A stretch of 44,693 bases of DNA from Fangia hongkongensis FSC776 = DSM 21703 (GCF_000379445.1 NZ_KB902249.1:1-44693), one strand, 5' to 3'. Numbered from the stretch's first letter, positions 7,647 to 16,607 are shown. Made by a program: numbers and translations. The notes: generated by a model from the sequence alone, not told the origin.

Positions 7647-7778
7647 ATGCTGCGCTTGGAAACATCAACCAAATTCTATGAGATAATGGTTGCTCAGGAT
7701 TTATTGGGTGACATGGTGATAATTTGTTATTTTGGCAGCAAAAACAGTAAGCGTCATCAAGCAAAAATGATTAAGTAA
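7647..7778 (+). CDS. WGR-like microprotein, 43 residues
   Basis: A short frame from ATG 7647: LRLETSTKFYEIMVAQDLLG, then DMVIICYFGSKNSKRHQAK. This matches the core of the WGR domain (L-x-x-x-x-x-KFYE-I-x-x-x-x-DLxGxW, then a strand and a basic turn), although the Trp-Gly-Arg itself reads YFGSK here. WGR domains bind nucleic acid ends in PARPs, and stand-alone versions occur on plasmids. The ribosome binding site is weak; the frame is open upstream to 7572 and overlaps the end of the previous gene, so the start is uncertain. Confidence 0.5.
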   Translation: MLRLETSTKFYEIMVAQDLLGDMVIICYFGSKNSKRHQAKMIK

Positions 7779-7833
7779 GAAAATTGTCAATACTCGATTT
7801 AAACATGGATATTGGCTCATCTATTATTGAGCA

Positions 7834-8340
7834 TTAAAATTTAGCACAACCCACAAAATTAAAACCAGACTGATTTATCTGTGATACTAAGACTGGCTCA
7901 CCATCTGAGTTTATCTTAAAAACGTTATATTTTTTCTGCTTAATCGGCATAATGAATGCATGGTTATCTATTGAATAATATTGTTCCTGACCACCAACAA
8001 AAACCGTAATGTCATTACCGTGTGCAGTTGCAGTGAAATTAAGATAGCTATTTGCCACATTCATTCCATTTTCATTTGTATAGCCATAAAAACTGCTATC
8101 ACTTGCCTTTTTGACTTTGATGGTAACAACTGTCGGCAAGTAGCATGTTACGTTAGTATTCACAATGCTTGGGAACCTCGAGTCACCACATTTAATATCA
8201 CCACTCTCATAATGCCCATCAATGCTTTGCCAGATTGCATAATCGCCATTACATGAAGTCACAGCATCATCAAAAATATTTGTTGCTTGAGCCACTTCAA
8301 ATAGCAATGGCAATGTCAGCATTAATATTGTCTTCTTCAT
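7834..8340 (-). CDS. Secreted protein of unknown function, 168 residues
   Basis: Signal peptide KKTILMLTLPLLFEVAQA with likely cleavage after residue 19 (AQA). The mature part is about 149 residues, rich in Asn, Thr, Ser and aromatic residues, with four Cys (in SCNGD, KCGDS, TCYLP and GCAKF) that could form two disulphides. The start has AAGGAA 8 bases upstream. It points opposite to its neighbours. I do not recognise the family; it looks like a small beta-rich exported protein. Confidence 0.7.
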   Translation of the reverse strand: MKKTILMLTLPLLFEVAQATNIFDDAVTSCNGDYAIWQSIDGHYESGDIKCGDSRFPSIVNTNVTCYLPTVVTIKVKKASDSSFYGYTNENGMNVANSYLNFTATAHGNDITVFVGGQEQYYSIDNHAFIMPIKQKKYNVFKINSDGEPVLVSQINQSGFNFVGCAKF

Positions 8341-8581
8341 CTTATTAATTCCTTATGTTTAATTTTTTAAATTAGCGGGCAATTACACTATGCCATAAAA
8401 AATCAAAGAGTTATCCTACATTTGTTAGGTGTATTAAATTTTTATGCCCTAGTGGTTTTTAAGTTACCGCGCCCTTAATGTAAAAAACTCTGCTCCGTCC
8501 TCCATCACAATTCTTTTCAAATGAAGTCAAAACTGCTTTGTGTTATGATATTTTCAGCCAAAATAACACCGCTAATTTTCA

Positions 8582-10063
8582 ATGACTGGAAAAATCAACT
8601 GGAAAACACCAATACCATTGTCACATATATCAACAAAGCAAGCTGATTACCCACTTGATGCTTTGCCTGATATTATCAAAGACGCTATCCAGTCTTACGC
8701 TGAATATGGGCAACAACCCATTCCCTTATTAGCTAATAGCGCCCTTTCTAATGTCTCACTAAGCTGTCAAGGACTCGCTAATATTGCGCGTGATGATGTA
8801 CTTATCAGCCCTGTCTCCATGTACTTTATTACAGTCGCATCGAGTGGTGAACGCAAAACGGCGGCTGATAAGGTTTTTGGCAAAGGTATTGAGGATTGGC
8901 AGGATAAGACAACTAAAACCATGATGCCAGAATATACGCGCATCAAAAATGAGTACAACACTTGGTCAATCAAGCGCAAAGGATTGCTGATGATGATTAG
9001 ACGCTTAGCGACTCAGGGTTATGAAACAGATCAATATGATGGCTACTATAATCAGGTGATGCTTGAAGAGCCAGAAATACCTTTGTTACCTAAGCTAAAA
9101 TATGAGGATATCACCGCAGAAGCTTTAAGCGAAAATTTAGCAAAAGAATATCCAAGCACAAGTATATGGTCAGATGAAGCGGGTATTTTCTTATCAAGCC
9201 CAAGTATGCAAAAAGATAATACCAAATTTGTCGCCCTACTCAACCGTTTATGGGACGCGCAGCCCATAGCCATACATCGCAAAACCACAAGTGATATTTT
9301 TATCAAAGATCGGCGCTTTACGCTCAACTTAATGATGCAGCCTTTGCTCCTTGAGCAGATGCTAAAAAAAGGGGATGGCATTAATAGAAACAGTGGATTT
9401 CTGGCACGAACCTTATTAGCCTACCCTGCCTCAACAATGGGTAATCGATATTACAAAGAACCGTTGACGAATGTAACTGAACATCTTGATATATTTCACA
9501 GGCGCATTAAAACCTGTCTAAGCAATACTCAGCCAGTTGATAAATATGGTTTTGGATACATCCCTACGCTTACTTTTAGCAAAATAGCTAAAGAGGCATG
9601 GGTGAAATACTTTAACTATATTGAAACTGCTATCGCAAATGAATACCACTGGCAATCTATTCATGATTTAGCATCCAAAGCCAGTGAAAATATTGCCAGA
9701 GTAGCTGCCCCATTCCATTTGTTTACAGGCAAGCAAGGTACTGAAATATCTGCTGAACACATTGAGTCCGCTTATCAAATTATTGAATGGCATTTAAATG
9801 AAGCTAAACGCATCTTTGGAGAAACCAAGCTGACACAGGTTGATCATGATGCCAAATTAATACTTGACGCTATTATCTCAAAGAATATTGTCGAAACCAC
9901 GTCACGCGAGATTTTACGTGTCACATCCGTCCGTGACAAAGGTAGGCGAGATAAAGCAATTAAGCTACTTGAAAAGTCACATTATCTTATTTCAACACCT
10001 GATGCCAAGCGAACAAAGATCATCTTTCACCCAACACTATTCAAAACCTCTGTGACAGTTTGA
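8582..10063 (+). CDS. DUF3987 (YfjI-like) protein
   Basis: 493 residues. Recognisable DUF3987 pattern: FPLDALPxxIxxAIxxYAEYGQQP-like start (PLDALPDIIKDAIQSYAEYG, 24-43), PLLANSALSNVSLSCQG, then SGERKTAADKVFGKGI in place of a P-loop (SGERKTAAD at about 88-96), an SDEAGIFLSS segment near 200 and LNRLWDAQPIAIHRKT. DUF3987 proteins are common on plasmids, ICEs and phages, often near primase or replication genes; their role is not settled. The C-terminal 90 residues look like a winged helix (ILRVTSVRDKGRRDKAIKLL). The start has only a weak ribosome binding site. The 3' end overlaps TGACAAT repeats. Confidence 0.75.
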   Translation: MTGKINWKTPIPLSHISTKQADYPLDALPDIIKDAIQSYAEYGQQPIPLLANSALSNVSLSCQGLANIARDDVLISPVSMYFITVASSGERKTAADKVFGKGIEDWQDKTTKTMMPEYTRIKNEYNTWSIKRKGLLMMIRRLATQGYETDQYDGYYNQVMLEEPEIPLLPKLKYEDITAEALSENLAKEYPSTSIWSDEAGIFLSSPSMQKDNTKFVALLNRLWDAQPIAIHRKTTSDIFIKDRRFTLNLMMQPLLLEQMLKKGDGINRNSGFLARTLLAYPASTMGNRYYKEPLTNVTEHLDIFHRRIKTCLSNTQPVDKYGFGYIPTLTFSKIAKEAWVKYFNYIETAIANEYHWQSIHDLASKASENIARVAAPFHLFTGKQGTEISAEHIESAYQIIEWHLNEAKRIFGETKLTQVDHDAKLILDAIISKNIVETTSREILRVTSVRDKGRRDKAIKLLEKSHYLISTPDAKRTKIIFHPTLFKTSVTV

Positions 10064-10163
10064 CAATTGTGACAATAAGGATAAATACCTTATAAATATA
10101 TAGTTCTATAATCATATAATTGTCAAAATAGGCAATGACAATAGTTTAAATTACTCTGACAAT
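10053..10163. repeat. TGACAAT repeat cluster
   Basis: TGACAAT occurs at 10061, 10070, 10136 and 10157, with a reverse copy at 10119-10125 and a variant TGACAGT at 10053. The first three are spaced 8-9 bases apart and overlap the last codons and stop of the DUF3987 gene. It may be an operator or a short iteron-like site; no replication initiator gene is visible next to it. Confidence 0.5.
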
Positions 10164-10322
10164 ATCAAAGTAATGGTTATTATGAGATCAGTTTAAATTG
10201 ATTCATGATTTTAGTTTGACTTACCAACTTCTTAATAGTGGAAATGCTGCAATCTATATGGAATAAGAGCTATGTATTATATCTGGGAAAAACCCGTGCT
10301 GTATGGAATTAACCCCTAAAAA

Positions 10323-10793
10323 TTAAACGCTTAGCCTTGTATCAAACTCAAAATCTAGCAATTTTGCTTTTTTCACTAATGACCCAAAACCGCTATGTAG
10401 CGTATTTAGAATATAGTTATATTCTCTTGGTACAACAACGCTAGGAACAGCTAAAGCGAGTGCTTGACAAGACTTCAACCACGCATCTCCCATGTCAGCA
10501 GTCTCAGGTGGCGCAGGTTGATCTTTCCAAGTGTCTGGTAATGCTTTTTGTTCAATATACTCAATATCAGATTTAGTCATTTCAACCTGAAAAAGTGAGT
10601 AGCTTTGCAGCATGGAGTAATCCTCAATATGAACAAAAACCTCAAGTATTGCAAGCGATTCTGAACTTGCACAATATACACACGGTTGTCCTTTGTTGTT
10701 CCACCTGCCACCATATATTCTAGCGCCATCACCAGTAAAGGCTTCATTGGCAAATTTCTTTTTAACTAATCTGTATGCAAAAACCTTGCTCAT
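10323..10793 (-). CDS. RES-domain toxin (NAD+-degrading)
   Basis: 156 residues spanning a whole RES domain: YRLVKKKFA at the start with conserved R8, ARIYGGRWNNKGQP (Y27, R30), YCASSESLAILEVFVH (S43, E51), and a C-terminal VPREYNYILNTLHSGF with the conserved V-x-x-E/D-x-N-x-x-x-NP-like helix. RES toxins deplete NAD+. It is paired with an Xre/ParS-type antitoxin that comes first and overlaps by 4 bases (ATGA), the usual order for this class. Confidence 0.9.
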   Translation of the reverse strand: MSKVFAYRLVKKKFANEAFTGDGARIYGGRWNNKGQPCVYCASSESLAILEVFVHIEDYSMLQSYSLFQVEMTKSDIEYIEQKALPDTWKDQPAPPETADMGDAWLKSCQALALAVPSVVVPREYNYILNTLHSGFGSLVKKAKLLDFEFDTRLSV

Positions 10794-11212
10794 GCAAATA
10801 CACCATGTTCAAGGCGACCAATCAAATCAATAACAGCCTTAGTTTCTGCTGATGTTCTAAGCATATCAATTGGTTTCTTTCCGCCAAGACCGATAACAGG
10901 TGATGTTAGCCAATGGTGTGCTTTATGCTGGCTCCCCTCAAATAAATTTAGCGCTGACTTGTAAACTTCTGCATAACGATACAATCGATCACTTTCAGCT
11001 TCGGTAAAGAAGCCTGATTTATACCGTCTGCTTAATGATGCTGGTGCTATGGTCGTAATCTTAGCAAGTTGGTTTTTCTCCATCCCTGAAATATCAGCTA
11101 ATTTACTAAATACTTCACAACTAAATCCATCATGGATTGCTTGGTAAAGTCTTTCGCCTCTAGATGGAATGCCAACAGCATCCCAAAAGTTGTTTTGATT
11201 GGCTGGTTGCAT
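10790..11212 (-). CDS. Xre/MbcA/ParS-type antitoxin
   Basis: 140 residues. Seen: GERLYQAIHDGFSCEVFSKLA, an HTH (EKNQLAKITTIAPASLSRRYKSGFFTEAESDRLYRYAEVY), then the toxin-binding C-terminal part with WLTSPVIGLGGKKPIDMLRTSAETKAVIDLIGRLEHGVFA, the signature of the DUF2384 domain (P-x-x-x-L-x-T-x-x-G/E). It neutralises the RES toxin and represses the operon. A perfect palindrome at 11230-11250 lies in its promoter. Confidence 0.9.
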   Translation of the reverse strand: MQPANQNNFWDAVGIPSRGERLYQAIHDGFSCEVFSKLADISGMEKNQLAKITTIAPASLSRRYKSGFFTEAESDRLYRYAEVYKSALNLFEGSQHKAHHWLTSPVIGLGGKKPIDMLRTSAETKAVIDLIGRLEHGVFA

Positions 11213-11229
11213 GATAACGCCTTTTCAAT

Positions 11230-11269
11230 TGATATATTACTAATATATCACATGAATATTTATATGCAA
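11230..11269 (-). promoter_or_regulatory. RES/Xre operon promoter and operator
   Basis: A perfect inverted repeat TGATATATTA-C-TAATATATCA (11230-11250) overlaps the -10 box TATATT (11247-11242, minus strand), which is 16 bases from -35 TTGCAT (11269-11264). This is the expected place for autorepression by the antitoxin. Confidence 0.65.
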
Positions 11270-11481
11270 GTCACGGCTAATTCGTTGTTCTAGTAGACAC
11301 CTTATGTGCAACCTCTTAAATTCCATGTCGATAATTTTAATCAAAAGGGCAAATATGTAAGAAATAGTATAGGTTTATTACAAAGTGATGTATCCAAGAG
11401 AAGGTAGTAATCTATACCTATTGTAATATCTCAGCTTAGTGTATTATTGTTTGCTCAGTTATAAAAAGGAGTTTAACCAAT

Positions 11482-12021
11482 ATGAATAAAACTAAACAAC
11501 ATGGTTTTAGCGTACTTGGGGCATTGATCACAATGGCATTTGTTTGCGCAATAGTCATGGCATTATACTTTTTAATTTCACATATAATAGGTGAAAACAA
11601 AGTTGATAAAACCGAAAAACTAATTGACCGAGTATACCATCTAGCTGATAAGTATTATCAGGAGAATGGCATGCTACCAACAAATAAAACAATACTACCA
11701 TATTTTAGTAAAGACATAATTTATAACTACAAAGGTCATCAGATAATTGCAACCCCTTGGTATACAAAAGAGAATCCGTCTTTCATTTTGTTGAGAAGCC
11801 CTGATAATGACAAAGGAGCATTTGAAATATTTATTAAAAATATTCCATATAAAGACTGCCCAGAATTAATTACCTTATTCCAAAAAGAAATAGAATCCAA
11901 GAAATACCCAATTAGTATAAAAGGTTTTGGTGGATATATATTCAATACTTCTGACTCATATGCAAATTGCTTGCCAGACAGTTCAAATGCAAATTACCTT
12001 ATCTTAGAAGTATTTAAATAA
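11482..12021 (+). CDS. Type IV pilin-like protein
   Basis: 179 residues. Seen: a short basic leader MNKTKQHG, then FSVLGALITMAFVCAIVMALYFLISHI, a prepilin N-terminal helix with cleavage expected between G8 and F9 by a prepilin peptidase. The glutamate normally at mature position 5 is Gly here. C126 and C163 could form the C-terminal disulphide loop found in type IV pilins (R64 PilS-like). GGAG lies upstream of the ATG. No pilus assembly genes are next to it, so it is isolated; it could be a minor pilin for a pilus encoded elsewhere. Confidence 0.65.
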   Translation: MNKTKQHGFSVLGALITMAFVCAIVMALYFLISHIIGENKVDKTEKLIDRVYHLADKYYQENGMLPTNKTILPYFSKDIIYNYKGHQIIATPWYTKENPSFILLRSPDNDKGAFEIFIKNIPYKDCPELITLFQKEIESKKYPISIKGFGGYIFNTSDSYANCLPDSSNANYLILEVFK

Positions 12022-12140
12022 TTAAGGCACTACAAATAAATTTTTCTGTACTATTAAACCATACTTTTATGGGAGCATCTATCCACAGATTGTGCTGTCG
12101 CTAGTGGACTAGAAATCGTGTCTAACGCACATTCAACCCT

Positions 12141-12163
12141 AATCATCCTAAGGATTATTTTTA
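12141..12163 (+). terminator. Intrinsic terminator after the pilin-like gene
   Basis: AATCATCC-TAA-GGATTATT followed by TTT: an eight-pair stem with one mismatch and a short T-run, 120 bases after the pilin-like stop. Confidence 0.55.
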
Positions 12164-12175
12164 AGGTACTGTATT

Positions 12176-12197
12176 TCTTAAAGTAAGCAAAGCTTAC
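12176..12197 (-). terminator. Hairpin after the chitinase gene
   Basis: On the minus strand GTAAGC-TTT-GCTTAC (12197-12183) starts 2 bases after the stop and is followed by TTTAAG. The T-run is short, so the terminator is moderate. Confidence 0.45.
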
Positions 12198-12198
12198 A

Positions 12199-14289
12199 CT
12201 ATAGTTTTAAAGCTTCTGCCGCGGCTTTGCTTATAGCATTAGAGTTTTTTGCATCCCAATTACTATCCCACATCATAACACCTCCAACAGAAATATTATA
12301 CTTAGACTCTAAAGTTGCAATGGCTTCTTTCAACTGGTCTGGTGGTGTATAAAAGCTTGAGATCCCAGCAACTGGAGAAGCTAAAACCCCCATGATCAGT
12401 TTATTCGCTGGCACACCATTGAAGTTTGCAATTTTATATGGCAAATGATTCATCCAGCCAAGATAATTGGTTATCAAGAAATCAGATGTGGCTGGGATGG
12501 AACCAAGATAACCATTATTATACATTTGGGGCTGCACATAGTTAATTTGACTGAGCGAGCTCTGAAGAATTGGTACAAAATAATTCCATGGACTACCGCC
12601 TTGATCTGGCCTAGGAACAGGAATCCCCTGTTGTGGATATACCGTCACATTTTCAGGACTTACCACAATTAGTTTATCTTGTCCTAGCGTAGCTCTTAAT
12701 TTAGAAATTGTTTCAGAAACTATTTTTGGAGCTGTTGTGTAGCCTTCTATATCTAAATCAACTCCATCCAAATTATTATCACTTACAATTTTGGTAATAC
12801 TATTTACAAAGTTATCAGGGTTTTTAAAAATAGGCTCCCAGTGCCCATTTTGGCCACCAACTGAAATTAGCACCTTTTTACCTGCTCTATGCCAATCATT
12901 AATTAATTGTGTTGGCATTGTATCAGCATCTACACTGCCATCTGTATGTGTATTAACAAAAGCCAAGATAACTATGGTTGCCTTTTCATATACATCATTA
13001 TCGACAGACTGACCGCAGTAATTACCACTAAACCCACACCAAAAGATAGAAAGTTGCTTACTACTCTCTTGCTTTTGATAGTTCACAGCAATAGTTTGGT
13101 TATCTTTATTTGCAGTAAAACTAGACGGAGATAACGTTGCAACATAGTTATTATAAGAAGATGCAGATGCACTCCACTTCTGATTGTCTTGAGGAATAGA
13201 TAACTGATAAGCTTTATTTGCTGTTAAATTAACAGTTTTCTTCTCCCCTTTCTCTGGTGTTAAAGATAACTGACTAGTTGCGCCTTCTGGTAATCCTGCT
13301 ACATTAATGCTAACACTCTCAGTTGGAATGACTCTACTCGTATAATCAACTTTAACATGACTAACTTTATTTGCATGTACCTCTACAACTTGTGATCCCA
13401 CACTTGGGGTATAATTAATACCCTTAGCGGTATAGCTCTGTGTTTTAAGCGTATAGTTTACATCAGATTTAGATATAGGGAATTCTCCAAGATCATTACG
13501 ACCTACTTGTAATACCCCTTCTTTCAGTACGCTGCCATTCTCAGTCAACTGATAGGGAGCATTAATATCTTCATTACTGGCACTTTTAATAGATGTCATT
13601 ACAACTACAGAGCCTTTTTCTACAGGTTTTGGAGCTTGATACTCAATAGTTACTGATTGAGAACCTCCACTTTTTAAACTAAAACTCTGTGGTGTGGCAC
13701 TCCCTGTTCCGCCATCAATGCCAGGAACACTGATGTTAAAGCTTGCCTCATCACCTGAGAAGCTTACAGGGACATGCACAGGCTTGCCCCACGCTTTATT
13801 TTTTACCTCAGCAACCATTTTTCCATTAGAAGTAATTACAACATTTGCAAGCTTATCATCTTTAATATAGGCAGGCTTTTGTGGCAACTTAACATTAATC
13901 GTTGCTTTTGAGATAGGTGCGACTGGGCCGACACTAAAGTTTGAAATCTCAAACTGATTGTTTGAAGGGGAGAAGCTCATGCTAACTGATTGATTAGCTG
14001 GGACAATATAAGGTTCATCAGGCCACCATTTCTTGACAGTTACAACAACATTGCTGCCATTTTGTACTAATTTCGCATTACCACTTAATCCCCAAATAGA
14101 GGTAACTTTAACATCATTGCTGACATCAAATTTAATCGGATTGTCTACAAGATTAGTTGGTGCATCACAGTAAAACGTTATTTTTCCTGTCCATCCAGAT
14201 TGCGCATTATCTAAAACACAGTTGGCCGCTCCTACTCCTGCCGATGCTAATAATATCGCAGTAGATAGTAATTTATTTGATCTTTTCAT
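12199..14289 (-). CDS. Secreted GH18 chitinase with N-terminal carbohydrate-binding-like modules
   Basis: 696 residues. Signal peptide 1-22 (cleavage near GVGAA). Residues 23-120 form a cellulose-binding-like beta domain with WTGKITFYCDAP and KKWWPDEPYIVPANQ; 125-410 contain three beta-rich repeats, each ending in a V-x-Y-x-x-motif (VTIEYQAPKP, VKVDYTSRVI, IAVNYQKQES). GH18 catalytic domain from about 411: VLISVGGQNGHW (473-484), catalytic motif DGVDLDIEG (508-516) with acid/base E515, QMYNN (588-592), and MMWDSNWD (672-679). It should hydrolyse chitin outside the cell. The layout resembles Francisella-type chitinases. Monocistronic; no binding-protein gene beside it. Confidence 0.9.
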   Translation of the reverse strand: MKRSNKLLSTAILLASAGVGAANCVLDNAQSGWTGKITFYCDAPTNLVDNPIKFDVSNDVKVTSIWGLSGNAKLVQNGSNVVVTVKKWWPDEPYIVPANQSVSMSFSPSNNQFEISNFSVGPVAPISKATINVKLPQKPAYIKDDKLANVVITSNGKMVAEVKNKAWGKPVHVPVSFSGDEASFNISVPGIDGGTGSATPQSFSLKSGGSQSVTIEYQAPKPVEKGSVVVMTSIKSASNEDINAPYQLTENGSVLKEGVLQVGRNDLGEFPISKSDVNYTLKTQSYTAKGINYTPSVGSQVVEVHANKVSHVKVDYTSRVIPTESVSINVAGLPEGATSQLSLTPEKGEKKTVNLTANKAYQLSIPQDNQKWSASASSYNNYVATLSPSSFTANKDNQTIAVNYQKQESSKQLSIFWCGFSGNYCGQSVDNDVYEKATIVILAFVNTHTDGSVDADTMPTQLINDWHRAGKKVLISVGGQNGHWEPIFKNPDNFVNSITKIVSDNNLDGVDLDIEGYTTAPKIVSETISKLRATLGQDKLIVVSPENVTVYPQQGIPVPRPDQGGSPWNYFVPILQSSLSQINYVQPQMYNNGYLGSIPATSDFLITNYLGWMNHLPYKIANFNGVPANKLIMGVLASPVAGISSFYTPPDQLKEAIATLESKYNISVGGVMMWDSNWDAKNSNAISKAAAEALKL

Positions 14290-14932
14290 TTATGTATCCC
14301 CATTCTCATTTATTTGTTTCTTTTCTAATAAGTCATTAGGGAAGTATATTTTCCTCCCAATACTCATAATACGATTTTATATTACCTCTCCTCCATTTCG
14401 CCTTCAATTCTCTAGACTGTGTTTTTCCTTAGGCTTTCAACCTAAATATAAAACTATTATCATATTGTTAAGCTTTAAATTTGTTGCTTAATAAAAATTT
14501 ACGATTAAGTTATCGATATATCCCTATGAAATATATACTATATTTGCTCGATCAAGGTGAGACATTCACCAGTAAACCTTAAGGTTACACAAAACTATTT
14601 ATTATCTAAATCATTGGTTAGCCGGTAAAAACTTGCTTTGCTATTACCATACTTTTCATTATCTCAGCGATTCCAAGAAGCTTATCTCTATCTTTGTCAA
14701 TCACCCTATCGTTGACCTACACTGTGAATCTCAAAAAGAAAAGTGTCCACAACTCACAGGCTAAGTTAGGCATAAAAACGATCGTTTTACGATAGTCAAA
14801 ACCTAACCGCTAAAAATCACATCCATATGATCTTAAAATCAATGTTTACGTTATACTATTGCGTTATACATAATAAAAAGTTAAAATTATACCATTATCT
14901 ATCTTTATGTATAACAAACTGGCGCCATCATC
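14290..14932. other. Gene-free region with nested palindrome and GTTATAC repeats
   Basis: No gene seen. It holds the upstream region of the chitinase (minus) and of the first Fic gene (plus). A perfect 14-base palindrome AAAACGATCGTTTT lies at 14775-14788, nested in the outer pair GTTAGG (14765-14770) and CCTAAC (14802-14807). CGTTATAC is repeated at 14849 and 14862, and an 11-base inverted repeat GTTATACATAA (14863-14873) / TTATGTATAAC (14905-14915) sits just before the Fic gene, a possible operator or resolvase site. Confidence 0.5.
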
Positions 14933-15619
14933 ATGATAAAGTTATCAGAGCTAACCACGATCCAAAAAAATGACCTCTATCGAAGTTTAAGAGTCAGTAT
15001 CACTCATCATTCAAATGCAATTGAAGGATTAACACTGACTTATGGCGAAACAAAACGGCTGTTAGAAAGTGGTATGACTGCACCCAATAAACCACTACAT
15101 GAGCAGTTAGTTATTCTGGGCTTTGCAGATGCCTTTGATTTTGTGGTACGGGAAGCAGAAAACACGGGACACCATTTTGATGATGAGTTCATGAAAGATA
15201 TCCACGCTATCCTTTTTGATAAAGCACTTAAAATTGCACCAGAACGCATCGAGCGACCTATTGGTGCTTGGCGCAAAGATGAACGCCAAATACTAGGGGT
15301 AGATATTCAGCTATCATCACCTAAAAATATAGATCAGGATATTGGCAATCTACTCTATCGCACAGAAGCTAATATGGATATACGTGCGATTGCTGATTTT
15401 CATATTAATTTTGAACGTATCCACCCTTTTGCTGATGGCAATGGCCGTGTTGGTAGGTTGCTGATGGCTTATCAGGCAATTAAAAATAACTACTTACCGC
15501 CATTGATCACAAATGATCATCGTGAGGAGTATTTGACATCTCTTAATAATGTTGATGAACATGCTCAATTTATTGAATCGGCTATCGGAGAAACAATGGA
15601 GCTTGTCAGTGCTCAATAA
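14933..15619 (+). CDS. Fic family protein (class II, N-terminal inhibitory motif)
   Basis: 228 residues. Seen: the inhibitory motif SNAIEG (27-32, S-x-x-x-E-G) at the N-terminus and the Fic catalytic motif HPFADGNGRVGR at 164-175 with H164 intact. Class II Fic enzymes usually transfer AMP to a target protein, and the glutamate of the inhibitory helix blocks ATP. No C-terminal winged helix is present. Its stop overlaps the start of a serine resolvase by 11 bases, so the two are translated together. A repeat-rich region lies upstream. Confidence 0.85.
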   Translation: MIKLSELTTIQKNDLYRSLRVSITHHSNAIEGLTLTYGETKRLLESGMTAPNKPLHEQLVILGFADAFDFVVREAENTGHHFDDEFMKDIHAILFDKALKIAPERIERPIGAWRKDERQILGVDIQLSSPKNIDQDIGNLLYRTEANMDIRAIADFHINFERIHPFADGNGRVGRLLMAYQAIKNNYLPPLITNDHREEYLTSLNNVDEHAQFIESAIGETMELVSAQ

Positions 15620-16214
15620 AAAATCAGACAACCCAACTGCTAAAGTGTTTGCTTACGCACGAGTGTCCACACGCTCACAAAAAACAGATCGTCAGGAAGT
15701 TGATTTAAAAGAATATGGTTACGATGAAATCTTTATAGACAAAATCTCTGGATCAACCACAAAACGCCCTGCCCTTCAGGATATGCTCTCTCGTCTACGT
15801 GCTGGTGACACTGTCATTGTTCATAGCTATGATCGATTAGGCAGGTCAACAAAGGATTTATTTGATCTCATCGAACACTTTAAAGATTCCAAAGTCGTAT
15901 TTAAGTCACTTAAAGAAGAAGTTGATACCTCTACTGCCATGGGTGAATTGTATTTCACTATCCTATCAGGCATTGCCCAATTTGAACGTAATAAACTAAG
16001 AGAGCGTACATTAGAAGGATTGCGAGCATCACCCAACAAGGGTGGTCGACCTAAAGGGCAGGCGAAGGAAACGCAACAAAAATGCCTATCCACTTATAAC
16101 GATTATATTAACAGTGAAACCAAATCAATTCGCCAGGCACTCAAGGAGAATAATGTTTCACCACGCACTTATTATAAGTGGTACAACCGAAATAAAGAGA
16201 AACTTAAAAAATAA
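15609..16214 (+). CDS. Serine recombinase (resolvase/invertase), first copy
   Basis: About 201 residues from a GTG at 15609, chosen because GGAG lies 7 bases upstream; the frame is open from 15549. Resolvase catalytic domain: AYARVSTRSQ with nucleophile Ser20, ISGSTTKRPALQDML, VHSYDRLGRSTKDLF, then AMGELYFTILSGIAQFERNKLRERTLEGL. Next come GGRPKG and a C-terminal HTH of about 40 residues (SIRQALKENNVSPRTYYKWYNRNK). This is the TnpR/DNA invertase family, which recombines at res or inversion sites. A long inverted repeat lies 30 bases after its stop. Confidence 0.9.
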   Translation: MLNKKSDNPTAKVFAYARVSTRSQKTDRQEVDLKEYGYDEIFIDKISGSTTKRPALQDMLSRLRAGDTVIVHSYDRLGRSTKDLFDLIEHFKDSKVVFKSLKEEVDTSTAMGELYFTILSGIAQFERNKLRERTLEGLRASPNKGGRPKGQAKETQQKCLSTYNDYINSETKSIRQALKENNVSPRTYYKWYNRNKEKLKK

Positions 16215-16246
16215 TAGAAAAGTCCTATCTAGCTGTAGCGATAGAA

Positions 16247-16475
16247 CCTCGGGTTAAGCCCGGATACATGTAAAAATAGGACATCTCAAATTTAAAACAT
16301 AAGTGAAATAAGGGTTTGATCGGTATTTTGTAACATAAACGGAGGTTTGTGATACAGTCTAAAAATGATATGTTCTGAGTCAAAAAAATGTATCTAAACC
16401 CGTATCATATTCTATGAATAGCAAACGGTTGGCTCAGATGTCCTAAAAAAACATATATCCGGGCATGACCCGTAG
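16247..16475. repeat. Imperfect 42-base inverted repeat, 229-base element
   Basis: Left arm 16247-16288 and right arm 16434-16475 match as reverse complements at about 31 of 42 positions, including GCCCGGATA and TAGGACATCT. Each arm contains a small GGG/CCC hairpin (CGGGTTAAGCCCG and CGGGCATGACCCG on opposite orientation). Between the arms are 145 bases with no gene. It could be a MITE-like element, a pair of terminators or a recombination site for the upstream resolvase; none is proven. Confidence 0.55.
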
Positions 16476-16607
16476 AACTAACATTAAGCTAAAAGATTTG
16501 AATTGCAGGTGATGGTGTAGCTTAACATCTGTAACTTTTTAATACTTTGCCGATTTGTCCAGAATCTACAGTGTAACCCAAAATTCAAAACATACCACAG
16601 CAGAAAA
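16476..16607. other. Short non-coding stretch
   Basis: No gene or clear signal seen between the inverted repeat and the end of the 132-residue gene. Confidence 0.3.

Noticed and set aside
10053-10163. CRISPR-like repeats
   Set aside because: Units are 7 bases with 1-60 base gaps; no spacer regularity and no cas genes.
15549-15608. ATG start for the first resolvase 60 bases upstream
   Set aside because: Lies deep in the Fic gene frame overlap without a ribosome binding site; the GTG at 15609 has GGAG at the right distance.
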